A stretch of DNA of 6,185 bases from an uncultured Collinsella sp. GTDB taxonomy: Bacteria; Actinomycetota; Coriobacteriia; Coriobacteriales; Coriobacteriaceae. The notes beneath the pieces were generated by a model. It saw only the letters and a program-made list of their open reading frames with translations. It was not told the origin of the DNA and ran no database searches. Shown here piece after piece: positions 1 to 5,945 of the stretch. The translations under genes were made by a program, and so were the position numbers. The DNA lies in NCBI GenBank assembly GCA_900550595.1, contig URTB01000086.1:1-6185 (forward strand). The letters are read 5' to 3'. Position 1 is the stretch's first letter; every line of letters begins with the position of its first letter.

Positions 1-360
1 TTCCTCGTCTTCTATCTGCTGTGCTCGACGGCTGTCTGGCTGTCCGAGCCCACGACCCTTACGTTTGGCGATGGCCTCTGGTTTAGCTTTGAGACCGTCT
101 CGACCATCGGCTTTGGCGATATCCCGGCCGAAACGCCGGTCGCCCGTGCTATTACCGTCGTCCTGAGCGTCATCAGCATCTTCTACATTGCCATGCTCAC
201 GGGTGTGGCGGTGAACTACTGCAATACGCTCATCAAGCTGCGCCAAAAGGACACCATGGCGCGCTTTATGGACGATCTGGAGCATTTGGAAGAGCTCGAT
301 CGTGACGAGCTCGCCGACCTGTCGCGCCGTGTGCGCGAGTATCGTCGACGCCAGCGCTAA
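1..360 (+). CDS. Potassium channel family protein, C-terminal part (5' end outside window)
   Basis: The reading frame is open from the first base and ends at TAA 358-360, giving 119 residues of a longer protein. The visible part has a hydrophobic helix (about residues 1-14), a re-entrant pore segment ending in the selectivity filter TIGFGD (residues 35-40, bases 103-120), a second hydrophobic helix (about 47-72) and a charged helical tail (about 79-119, rich in E, D and R). This is the outer helix / P-loop / inner helix order of two-helix potassium channels (Ion_trans_2). TIGFGD is a normal variant of TVGYGD, so potassium selectivity across the cytoplasmic membrane is expected. No RCK/TrkA-N regulatory domain follows; the tail is short and probably helical. 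Because the N-terminus is missing, it cannot be told whether further membrane helices or a regulatory domain precede this part. The LOG gene starts 34 bases downstream on the same strand, so the two are probably cotranscribed. Confidence 0.85.
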   Translation, partial: FLVFYLLCSTAVWLSEPTTLTFGDGLWFSFETVSTIGFGDIPAETPVARAITVVLSVISIFYIAMLTGVAVNYCNTLIKLRQKDTMARFMDDLEHLEELDRDELADLSRRVREYRRRQR

Positions 361-394
361 GACGAACGTCGCGCGCCACAACAGGGGGGCAAAT

Positions 395-928
395 ATGAAC
401 ATCACCGTGTACCTGGGTGCCAACACTGGCAATGACCCGGCGTTTCTGCCCGCGGTGCAGGAGCTGGGCAACTGGATTGGCTCCAACGGGCACGCGCTGG
501 TATACGGCGGGTCCAAATCGGGCCTGATGGGCGCGCTCGCCGATAGCGTACTCGAGGCAGGTGGACACGTGACGGGTGTTGAGCCGAGCTTTTTTATAGA
601 GGCCGAGTTTCAGCACGACGGCATCGATGACCTCATCGCGACGAGCGATATGGCCGAGCGCAAGGCCAAGATGATTGAGCTCGGCGATGCGTTCATTGCC
701 TTTCCCGGTGGGACGGGCACGCTCGAGGAGATTGCCGAGGTCATGTCCGCGGTGTCGTTGGGGCACCTGAGTGCTCCGTGCATCCTGTATAACCTTGACG
801 GTTACTACAACGACCTCAAGGCGCTGCTCGGGCACATGATTGATAAGGGGCTTTCGAGCCCGAGGCGCCAGCAAGGCATCTACTTTGCCGACGATTTGCG
901 CGAGATTGTCTCGATTATCAACGGATAA
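395..928 (+). CDS. LOG family (TIGR00730-type) nucleotide 5'-monophosphate phosphoribohydrolase
   Basis: This 177-residue protein has the Rossmann-like lysine-decarboxylase-like fold of the LOG family. Family motifs are clear: GGSKSGLMG (38-46), the catalytic arginine region MAERK (86-90), and the phosphate-binding PGGTGTLEE (104-112), the family's PGGxGTxxE signature with catalytic glutamate. Characterised LOG proteins cleave cytokinin riboside 5'-monophosphates, releasing the free base and ribose 5-phosphate; many bacterial members hydrolyse AMP-like nucleotides, so the exact substrate here is unknown. The old label 'lysine decarboxylase' is unsupported, since the family does not decarboxylate lysine. 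The ATG at 395 is preferred because a strong AGGGGGG lies just upstream (383-389). The frame stays open up to an earlier ATG at 302, but that start would lie inside the channel gene, has no comparable ribosome site, and would add a tail absent from the family. The length is typical. No promoter is seen in the 34-base gap from the channel gene. Confidence 0.9.
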   Translation: MNITVYLGANTGNDPAFLPAVQELGNWIGSNGHALVYGGSKSGLMGALADSVLEAGGHVTGVEPSFFIEAEFQHDGIDDLIATSDMAERKAKMIELGDAFIAFPGGTGTLEEIAEVMSAVSLGHLSAPCILYNLDGYYNDLKALLGHMIDKGLSSPRRQQGIYFADDLREIVSIING

Positions 929-987
929 GTCTTGAGCCTGCCCCACTATGACTCCCAATGGTGCCGTTTGTGGCGCAGATGGTTGGC

Positions 988-1014
988 TTGTCTGGGCAAC
1001 GCTCGCTCTACAAT
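988..1014 (+). promoter_or_regulatory. Probable sigma-70 type promoter for the ClC gene
   Basis: A -10 hexamer TACAAT (1009-1014, 5 of 6 consensus bases) lies 39 bases upstream of the ATG at 1054. The best -35 candidate is TTGTCT (988-993, 15-base spacer); TTGGCT (983-988) gives 20. Spacing is imperfect, so the -35 assignment is weak. The same TACAAT hexamer recurs before the gene at 6147. No T-tailed terminator was found between 928 and this point, so readthrough from the LOG gene is possible. Confidence 0.45.
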
Positions 1015-1053
1015 AAAACGTAATTATGTCGACTTTGACCGCGGGAGGACCCG

Positions 1054-2358
1054 ATGGACAACCTTGCCAAACCCACAAACCGCGCGCTGTTTTTAGTTAG
1101 CGTTGCCGTGACCGGTGCGTTCGCAGGTGCCGCGGTCTGGCTGTTCTTTTTTGCGATGGAGCACGGTATCGACTATCTGTGGACCGAGATCCCCCACATG
1201 CTGGGCGCGGCGTCGCCCGAACTCGCCAGCGGCCCGTTCGGTTTTCTGCCGTATCCGTTTTTTGTCTGCCTGCTGGGCGGCCTGCTGATCGGTCTGTACG
1301 AAAAGCTTACGGGCACCAAGACCGACGACCTCAACCAGGTGATGGCTAAGGTTAAGCAAGATGGGCGCTACCCGTATGACAATCTGGGCAGGCTTTCGCT
1401 CGCGGCATTGCTGCCGCTGCTGTTTGGCGGAAGTATTGGACCGGAGGCCGGCCTGACCGGCGTTATCGCGGGTCTGTGCAGCTGGGTCGGCGACCGCATG
1501 CGCCGCTTTGGCGCCGAGTTTAGGGAGCTCACGCTGCTGGGCACCCAGGCCGCGCTGACGGCGCTCTTTACCGCGCCCGTCTTTGGCTTTGTGGCGCCGC
1601 TCGCCGGTAGCGCCGACGGCCAGGGCGAAGACGCCGACGATGGGTCCGCGTCCGGCGAGATCACCATCAAGCTGCCCAAGGCACAGAAGACTGTGGTCTA
1701 CGGTATCGCGATCGCTGGCGGTCTGGGCACCTACCTGCTGCTTGGCCAACTTGTGGGCGGCGGCATGGGCATGCCCAGGTTCGAGGCCGCCGAGGTGGGC
1801 AACCTGGAGCTTGCCTGGCTCATCCCGCTGGCGTTGGTTGGCACCGTTTGCGGCTGGCTGTACTTTGTCTCGGAGCACGCGAGCGAGGCGCTGTCCCATG
1901 CAATAGGGGAGCGTCCTGTCGTCAAGGCCATGCTGGCTGGTCTGGCGCTCGCCATCTGCGGCACGGTCTTGCCCTACACCATGTTTGCCGGCGAGACCCA
2001 GGCCGATGTACTTATGGAGACCTACCTCACCATTCCCGCCGGCGTGCTTATCGCGACCGGTCTTGTTAAGGCCATGCTGACGCCCGCCCTCATCAACCTT
2101 GGTTGGCGCGGCGGCCACTTCTTCCCCGTTATCTTCTCGGGCGTAAGCCTGGGCTATGGCCTTGCCATCCTCACCGGCGCAGATCCGGTCTTTTGCGTCG
2201 CCGTCTGCACGGCATCGACGATGGGCGCCGTCATGCGCCAGCCTGTCATGGTTGTGGGCCTGCTGCTTATGTGTTTCCCACTCAAGGGTATCGTCTGCAT
2301 GATTATCGCGGCCGTCATCGCCGCCGGCATCCCGCTGCCCAAGCCGCTGCGCAAGTAG
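1054..2358 (+). CDS. ClC-type chloride channel/transporter family protein, divergent 'GPEAG' subgroup
   Basis: This is a 434-residue, multi-helix membrane protein, near the normal length of a ClC core without CBS domains. Two ClC landmarks are present: GGSIGPEAGLTG (125-136), at the position of the G(R/K)EGP motif, and GGHFFP (353-358), matching the GxFxP anion-pathway motif. Two other features are atypical. The usual GSGIPE segment is replaced by a polar stretch around TKTDDLNQ (88-95). In the second motif isoleucine stands where the gating glutamate of classical ClC transporters sits, with a glutamate instead just after the proline (E131). A glycine- and aspartate-rich hydrophilic loop (about 185-205) separates the two halves. 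The ATG at 1054 follows GGGAGG (1043-1048) with a 5-base gap. The family moves chloride or other anions across the cytoplasmic membrane; whether this subgroup is a channel or a proton-coupled exchanger, and its preferred ion, cannot be told here. The gene ends at TAG, convergent with the EamA gene. Other long frames over it are GC-driven shadows. Confidence 0.85.
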   Translation: MDNLAKPTNRALFLVSVAVTGAFAGAAVWLFFFAMEHGIDYLWTEIPHMLGAASPELASGPFGFLPYPFFVCLLGGLLIGLYEKLTGTKTDDLNQVMAKVKQDGRYPYDNLGRLSLAALLPLLFGGSIGPEAGLTGVIAGLCSWVGDRMRRFGAEFRELTLLGTQAALTALFTAPVFGFVAPLAGSADGQGEDADDGSASGEITIKLPKAQKTVVYGIAIAGGLGTYLLLGQLVGGGMGMPRFEAAEVGNLELAWLIPLALVGTVCGWLYFVSEHASEALSHAIGERPVVKAMLAGLALAICGTVLPYTMFAGETQADVLMETYLTIPAGVLIATGLVKAMLTPALINLGWRGGHFFPVIFSGVSLGYGLAILTGADPVFCVAVCTASTMGAVMRQPVMVVGLLLMCFPLKGIVCMIIAAVIAAGIPLPKPLRK

Positions 2359-2392
2359 CACGGTAGCGCGCAGTCAGTACAAACATCTCAAG

Positions 2393-2417
2393 TCCGGTGC
2401 GGGCGCTGTGTCACGGA
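2393..2417. terminator. Weak hairpin in the convergent gap, possible terminator
   Basis: The 94-base gap between the convergent ClC and EamA genes holds an imperfect dyad: TCCGGTG (2393-2399) against CACGGA (2412-2417), six pairs with one bulged G and a 12-base loop. No clear T-run follows on either strand; the minus strand continues CTTGAGATGTTTG. It is the only candidate structure for ending either transcript and is poorly supported. Confidence 0.2.
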
Positions 2418-2452
2418 TTTGCGGGTGGACTGGATTTCGTTCGGTATCGGCG

Positions 2453-3328
2453 CTACTTCCAAATTGCAAGCGCGGCGGTGCCCAGTACGATGAGGGCGAG
2501 ACCGATGGCGCTGCGGCGGGAGAGTTTTTCGTTGAATGCCAGGCGCGCAAATAGCACCGATACGACAATCGATAGTTTGTCGATCTGCACCACGACACTC
2601 ACCTGGCCTGCAGCGATGGCATAGTAATAGAGCAGCCACGATGCTCCAGTCGCGATGCCCGATGTTGCGAGAAATGTGAGTTCGCGCCGGTCAACGTGCG
2701 CGACCTGCTCCAGTTTTCCCTTGGCTGCCACGATTGCCCATGCCATAACCAGTACCACGCAGGTGCGGATTGCCGTGGCCAGGTTTGACTCGACGCCTTC
2801 GATGCCGATCTTGGCGAGGACGGAGGTGAGTGCCGCGAACACGGCGGCGCCGAGGGCGTAAGCGAGCCAGGTTCGGTCTTGCTGCTGCTCGGGTTCGGCG
2901 GACTGCTTCTTCTCGATCATTAAAAACGTGCCGAGGGTGATGGCAGCGGTTCCCACGAGCTTAACCGCAAGGTTGCTCGTCTCGTCAAAAAGCGCGATGG
3001 CGACCAGCGCGGCGAGCACGGTGCTCATCTTGTCGACCGGTACGACCTTATTGACATTTCCGATGCTCAACGCCTTAAAGTAACAGATCCACGAAGCACC
3101 GGTAGCGAGTCCCGAGAGGACGAGAAAGAGCCAGGATCTGGGTTCGATGCTGCCAATGGTTCCAATGGATCCAGAAATGCCCGCCATTGCCCAGGCGAAA
3201 ACGAGCACCACGCAGGTGCGAATGGCCGTCGCGACATCGGAGTCGGTCTGCTTGATGCCGCATTTGGCCAAGATGGATGTGATGCCGGCAAAGAATGCTG
3301 ACGCAAATGCTGCGACAACCCACGACAC
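2453..3328 (-). CDS. EamA/DMT-superfamily transporter with two tandem EamA domains
   Basis: This 291-residue protein is about ten hydrophobic helices long, the standard size of a drug/metabolite transporter with two five-helix EamA repeats. The repeats are unusually plain: TSILAKCGIK (17-26) and ATAIRTCVVLVFAWAM (33-48) recur as TSVLAKIGIE (168-177) and ATAIRTCVVLVMAWAI (184-199). SGLATGASW (72-80) likewise recurs as SGIATGASW in the second half, and each copy is followed by a D-K-(M/L)-S motif. A charged linker rich in K, E and Q (about 139-152) separates the halves. The start is GTG at 3326-3328, chosen because AAGGAGG (complement of 3339-3345) lies 10 bases upstream. Members export amino acids, metabolites or drugs across the cytoplasmic membrane; the substrate here is unknown. 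The gene appears monocistronic on the minus strand: the ABC operon ends 271 bases upstream. Confidence 0.85.
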   Translation of the reverse strand: MSWVVAAFASAFFAGITSILAKCGIKQTDSDVATAIRTCVVLVFAWAMAGISGSIGTIGSIEPRSWLFLVLSGLATGASWICYFKALSIGNVNKVVPVDKMSTVLAALVAIALFDETSNLAVKLVGTAAITLGTFLMIEKKQSAEPEQQQDRTWLAYALGAAVFAALTSVLAKIGIEGVESNLATAIRTCVVLVMAWAIVAAKGKLEQVAHVDRRELTFLATSGIATGASWLLYYYAIAAGQVSVVVQIDKLSIVVSVLFARLAFNEKLSRRSAIGLALIVLGTAALAIWK

Positions 3329-3345
3329 GGGTGCGGTGCCTCCTT

Positions 3346-3599
3346 GGATAATGGGTTTATCCTGCGAGTTTTATGGGCATGAGGATACCGCCCCACCATG
3401 AAGGTTTGATATGGCCGCGGCGAGACGGGGGTTATGTTCCGGGGAGCCATTTGGTGAAGGCTCGAATTGTCGATATGCTGTCGACTTCTCTTTGGTTTCC
3501 AAGATCTAAACGGCATGCTTCGAAGGGCGGCGGCGTTGTTGTTGCTTCGTCTTATCTAGTAAATGAGGTGGCGTGCAGCCCAAGCCCTTTGGCTGTCGA
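3346..3599. other. Intergenic region between the ABC operon end and the EamA start; no gene recognised
   Basis: These 254 bases should hold the end of the ABC operon transcript and the EamA promoter, both on the minus strand. No convincing coding frame is seen: an 82-codon plus-strand frame (3373-3621) has no ribosome site and no recognisable composition. A short dyad, CAGCC (3576-3580) with GGCTG (3591-3595), lies just past the permease stop but has no T-run. A second, GTCGA/TCGAC (3469-3485), is also weak. Promoter-like pieces on the minus strand (TTGGAA, complement of 3497-3502, with CATATC, complement of 3472-3477, spacer 19) are too poor to call. No known riboswitch consensus was recognised. 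Confidence 0.4.
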
Positions 3600-4298
3600 T
3601 TACAGGTCGCGTGCCCGATAGACCTTGGTGCTGACTGCGCAGCTGATTGCACATAGCGCGAGGGTAAGTGCGGCGATGCCTGCACACAGACAGCCCAGAA
3701 CGGCGGAATCGGGATTCGCTCCGGCAATCGACATGAGCCAGTTGCTGATGGGGTTGGAGGAGCTCAGCGTGGCCATGGCAAGGCATCCGAGCATGGCAAA
3801 CAGACCAACGGATAGGCGCAGCGCCTCCATGTGTCCAAAGCGAAAGAACAGCGGCTGCGCCAAAAACACCATCATGAGGGAGATGAGCATTGATGCTGCT
3901 GAGGCTATTGCAATCTCAAAGACAATCTGTCCCGTCAACGGGATACCCGCGCTGTTGAAGAGCGGGAAGGAGACGATGCTCAGAAGCGCGGCGGCGCACG
4001 CCGTGACAGCCGAGAAGACAATGATGCTCAGGTAGCGTGCGCAGATGATGTCTTTACGCGAGAGAGACAGCGTTGCGCGATAGCGCTCCCAACCGTTTTG
4101 ATTGTCGAAGCCGGCCAGCGAGCTCATGACCATGATGGGTGACATGGCACTGACCGCGCAGGCGCCAGCGCTCATGCCGGAATCGCCGTCCGATGCGTTG
4201 GCAAGGGTCAGCACGACGAATATGAACAGGCCGACGCCCGCGATGCTCGGGACGAGCGTGCGAACGATAGCGAGCTCGGACATAAAGGCGCGTTTCAT
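3600..4298 (-). CDS. ABC-2 type transporter permease (ABC2_membrane_5-like), partner of the upstream ATPase
   Basis: This is a 232-residue membrane protein with about six hydrophobic segments (roughly 15-33, 44-62, 88-110, 123-147, 157-175 and 197-222). The best family mark is the cytoplasmic loop FDNQNGWERYRATLSLSRKD (64-83), followed by RYL. It matches the conserved (D/E)-x-x-x-x-W-x-x-(Y/F)-x-x-x-L-P-x-S-R-x-D-I loop of small ABC-2 permeases paired with YtrB/YhcH-like ATPases; here serine (S78) replaces the usual proline. The start codon overlaps the ATPase stop (ATGA, complement of 4295-4298), implying translational coupling and a shared complex. Such half-size permeases usually act as dimers with two ATPase subunits in the cytoplasmic membrane; related systems respond to cell-wall antibiotics, but the substrate here is unknown. 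The gene ends at TAA and is last in the operon. A second in-frame Met at residue 6 is possible, but the overlap favours the first. Confidence 0.85.
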   Translation of the reverse strand: MKRAFMSELAIVRTLVPSIAGVGLFIFVVLTLANASDGDSGMSAGACAVSAMSPIMVMSSLAGFDNQNGWERYRATLSLSRKDIICARYLSIIVFSAVTACAAALLSIVSFPLFNSAGIPLTGQIVFEIAIASAASMLISLMMVFLAQPLFFRFGHMEALRLSVGLFAMLGCLAMATLSSSNPISNWLMSIAGANPDSAVLGCLCAGIAALTLALCAISCAVSTKVYRARDL

Positions 4299-5176
4299 TT
4301 CGAAGCCCCTTTCAGCATGAGGCGCAGATAGTCGTCAATGGTTGCCCGATCGCAGGGAATCTCGGGGAAGGCCTCGAGCGTTTCGCGACGGTTGGGCACG
4401 AGCACGTCCACGCTATAGGCGTGGTGGGCGGCACGGGCACCTTCGACGCAAGCCATAAGCTCGGCGGCCTGTGCTTGGGTGCAGTGGGCGATGCCGGCGC
4501 GGTCGGTAATGTCCTCGCGCGGCAGATCAAACACTATCGAACCGTTATCGATGCAGATGATGCGGTCGGCGGCACGATCGAGGTCGGACGTAATGTGGCT
4601 CGAGAGCAGCACGCTGTGCTGGCCGTCGGCGACAAAGGCAAGCAGCTCATCGAGCAGCTCCTCGCGTGCCATGGGATCGAGGCCCGCGGTGGCTTCGTCC
4701 AAAACGAGCAGCTTGGCATTGTGGCTGAGTGCACAGGCAAGCTGCAGTTTCATGCCCATGCCGCGGGAGAGGTCCTTGACCTTTGTCTTGGGATCGAGGC
4801 CAAATCGGTTGATGAATCCGGCGAACGTTTCGCGGTCCCATGTGGGGTACGTCGGGCCTACGAGCGACTCGATCTGGCCCACCCTGAGCGTGGAGGGGAA
4901 GGGGCACGTGTCCAGGACAAGACCGACGCGGGAGCGTAGATGGCGTTGCGATTCATCGGGCGCGTCGGCGCCACAGCGCTGCCCAAACAGGTGCACCTCG
5001 CCGGCATCGAGCTTTATAAGCCCGAGCGCGGCGCGAATGGTCGTTGTCTTGCCGGCGCCGTTTGCGCCTACAAAGCCAACGATCTGGCCGGGCTCCACAG
5101 CGAGCGTGACGTCGCGTAGTGAAAAGCGGTCGCTCACACGGCGTGAGATGCCTTTGAGTTCTAAAAGGTTTTGCAT
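4295..5176 (-). CDS. ABC transporter ATP-binding protein, YtrB-like
   Basis: This 293-residue protein is a single ABC nucleotide-binding domain with a C-terminal extension. In order it shows Walker A GANGAGKTT (37-45), signature LSRGMGMK (136-143), Walker B LLVLDE (156-161), D-loop TAGLDP (163-168) and H-loop SSHIT (192-196). The YPTWD motif (110-114), the LSRGM rather than LSGGQ signature and the SSHITSDLDRAADRI segment are typical of YtrB/YhcH-type exporters regulated by YtrA-like GntR proteins. The Q-loop position reads GLVLD (85-89), with aspartate instead of glutamine, a substitution seen in this subgroup. About 80 residues after the domain show no further recognised motif. The ATG at 5174-5176 follows AGAAAGG (complement of 5184-5190) by 7 bases. 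The protein should supply ATP-driven export by the permease encoded next, with which it overlaps by four bases. It lies 23 bases downstream of the GntR regulator gene in the same operon. Confidence 0.92.
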   Translation of the reverse strand: MQNLLELKGISRRVSDRFSLRDVTLAVEPGQIVGFVGANGAGKTTTIRAALGLIKLDAGEVHLFGQRCGADAPDESQRHLRSRVGLVLDTCPFPSTLRVGQIESLVGPTYPTWDRETFAGFINRFGLDPKTKVKDLSRGMGMKLQLACALSHNAKLLVLDEATAGLDPMAREELLDELLAFVADGQHSVLLSSHITSDLDRAADRIICIDNGSIVFDLPREDITDRAGIAHCTQAQAAELMACVEGARAAHHAYSVDVLVPNRRETLEAFPEIPCDRATIDDYLRLMLKGASK

Positions 5177-5199
5177 GGTATAGCCTTTCTTTCAGATGG

Positions 5200-5580
5200 C
5201 TACTGCATGGTTTCGGGGGCTACCAGGTCGAGCATCTCGTGCAGTTTGTCGCGCGTGACGCCCAGGGTTTCGGCTTGGCTCGCCGCTTTCGCAAGTAGCT
5301 CTTCGATATGGCAGAGCTGGTTTTCGCGCAAGAGTTCCTGGTTGCCCTCGGCGACAAAGCAGCCCTTGCCCTGCACGGTGCAGATAAACCCGAGTTGCTC
5401 TAGGTCGGCGTAGGCGCGCTTGGTGGTGATGACGCTCACGCCAAGATCGCTCGCGAGCGCACGGATGCTGGGGAGTTTGGCTCCCGCAGTGAGCGTGCCC
5501 GAAAGGATTTGAGCTTTGACCTGCGAGGATATCTGTTCGTAGATGGGCTTATCGCTCGAATTGGATAGGATGATGTCCAC
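5200..5580 (-). CDS. GntR family transcriptional regulator, YtrA subfamily
   Basis: This 126-residue protein has an N-terminal GntR winged helix-turn-helix (about 10-77) with the standard landmarks PIYEQI (12-17), LPSIRALASDLGVS (36-49), the recognition-helix region TTKRAYADLEQLGFI (52-66) and the wing QGKGCFV (70-76). The remaining 50 or so residues are a short helical tail, too small for FadR, HutC or MocR effector domains, which places it in the YtrA subfamily. The start is GTG (5578-5580), preceded by AAGGAG (complement of 5586-5591) with 5 bases between. It is the first gene of a minus-strand operon with an ABC ATPase and an ABC-2 permease, the usual YtrA arrangement in which the regulator represses its own operon until the inducing signal, often envelope stress or a peptide antibiotic, arrives. 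The inverted repeat at 5608-5641 is the likely operator. The inducer is unknown. Confidence 0.9.
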   Translation of the reverse strand: MDIILSNSSDKPIYEQISSQVKAQILSGTLTAGAKLPSIRALASDLGVSVITTKRAYADLEQLGFICTVQGKGCFVAEGNQELLRENQLCHIEELLAKAASQAETLGVTRDKLHEMLDLVAPETMQ

Positions 5581-5607
5581 AGCGGCTCCTTAGCTGTTGG
5601 GCTACAC

Positions 5608-5641
5608 GTGTATATAACCGGTAAGCACAGTATATATACAC
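5608..5641. promoter_or_regulatory. Candidate GntR/YtrA operator: AT-rich inverted repeat
   Basis: GTGTATATA (5608-5616) and TATATACAC (5633-5641) are perfect 9-base inverted arms 16 bases apart, 28 bases upstream of the regulator start. Each arm also lies next to or within a smaller palindrome: ACACGTGT (5604-5611) and GTATATATAC (5630-5639). From memory, Bacillus subtilis YtrA binds AGTGTA-N13-TACACT; here the same type of ends occur as CGTGTA-N24-TACACT, about one helical turn wider. The right arm overlaps the predicted -10 of the operon promoter and the left arm lies in the early transcribed region, fitting repression by the operon's own first product. Binding is inferred. Confidence 0.6.
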
Positions 5642-5658
5642 TATGCACAGTTATGCAA
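5629..5658 (-). promoter_or_regulatory. Probable promoter of the gntR-ABC operon
   Basis: On the minus strand a -10 TATACT (complement of 5629-5634, 5 of 6 consensus bases) follows a weak -35 TTGCAT (complement of 5653-5658) with an 18-base spacer. An alternative -10, TATATA, gives a 16-base spacer. Transcription would begin near 5622, leaving a leader of about 40 bases before the GTG start. The -10 lies within the inverted repeat proposed as operator. Confidence 0.45.
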
Positions 5659-5705
5659 GAGCTAAATGTGGAATAGACCATCGGCGCCGCGCTTGCTCCA
5701 AAACA

Positions 5706-5762
5706 ATCTCAATCTGTAACATCTGGGTCCGTTTTTGGTCGCCAGCTGTTACAGATTGAGAT
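5706..5762. repeat. Hairpin unit 1 of the array
   Basis: The 15-base arms (5707-5721 and 5747-5761) are perfectly complementary, and the flanking A5706-T5762 extends the stem to 16 pairs. Inside, after one T/C mismatch, CTGG (5723-5726) pairs with CCAG (5742-5745), giving the longest inner helix of the four. The interior is 22 of 25 identical to that of unit 4. A T-rich stretch (TGTTATTTT from 5762) follows. Confidence 0.85.
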
Positions 5763-5785
5763 GTTATTTTCCCGCCTGCCTATTT

Positions 5786-5842
5786 GTCTCAATCTGTAAC
5801 AGTAAGAGTCGATTTGCGCGGCTAGATGTTACAGAACGAGAC
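5786..5842. repeat. Hairpin unit 2 of the array
   Basis: The arms at 5787-5801 and 5827-5841 pair with two mismatches (A5791 against C5837, A5792 against A5836). The outer pair is G5786-C5842, with T5785-A5843 beyond it. The interior is the most divergent but keeps the central TTT and the C9-G17 pair. Confidence 0.8.
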
Positions 5843-5865
5843 ATTGGCTGCCTGCCTTTCCGTTT

Positions 5866-5922
5866 ATCTCGATTTGTAACAGCTAGACCCAATTTGGGCG
5901 GTCAGGTGTTACAGATTGAGAT
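5866..5922. repeat. Hairpin unit 3 of the array
   Basis: The left arm TCTCGATTTGTAACA (5867-5881) carries two changes. On the plus strand as RNA both remain paired by wobble: G5871 with T5917 and T5874 with G5914. On the minus strand they would be C-A and A-C mismatches. The outer pair is A5866-T5922. The interior also contains CCC-AATTT-GGG (5888-5898) as an alternative small stem. Confidence 0.8.
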
Positions 5923-5945
5923 TGTGCCGGCGGACAAGTTCGTTT

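Noticed and set aside
302..394. Upstream start for the LOG protein
   Set aside because: It would overlap the channel gene, lacks a ribosome site, and adds 31 residues not seen in the family; the ATG at 395 has AGGGGGG before it.
958..980. Terminator after the LOG gene
   Set aside because: A five-pair GTGCC/GGCGC hairpin exists, but no T-run follows it.
1093..2361. 422-codon minus-strand frame opposite the ClC gene
   Set aside because: The translation is rich in Q, R, H and G without hydrophobic or domain pattern, a GC-skew shadow of the real ClC gene with its ribosome site and motifs.
3346..3599. Riboswitch upstream of the EamA gene
   Set aside because: No known consensus (guanidine, fluoride, THF or others considered) could be recognised, and only short weak dyads are present.
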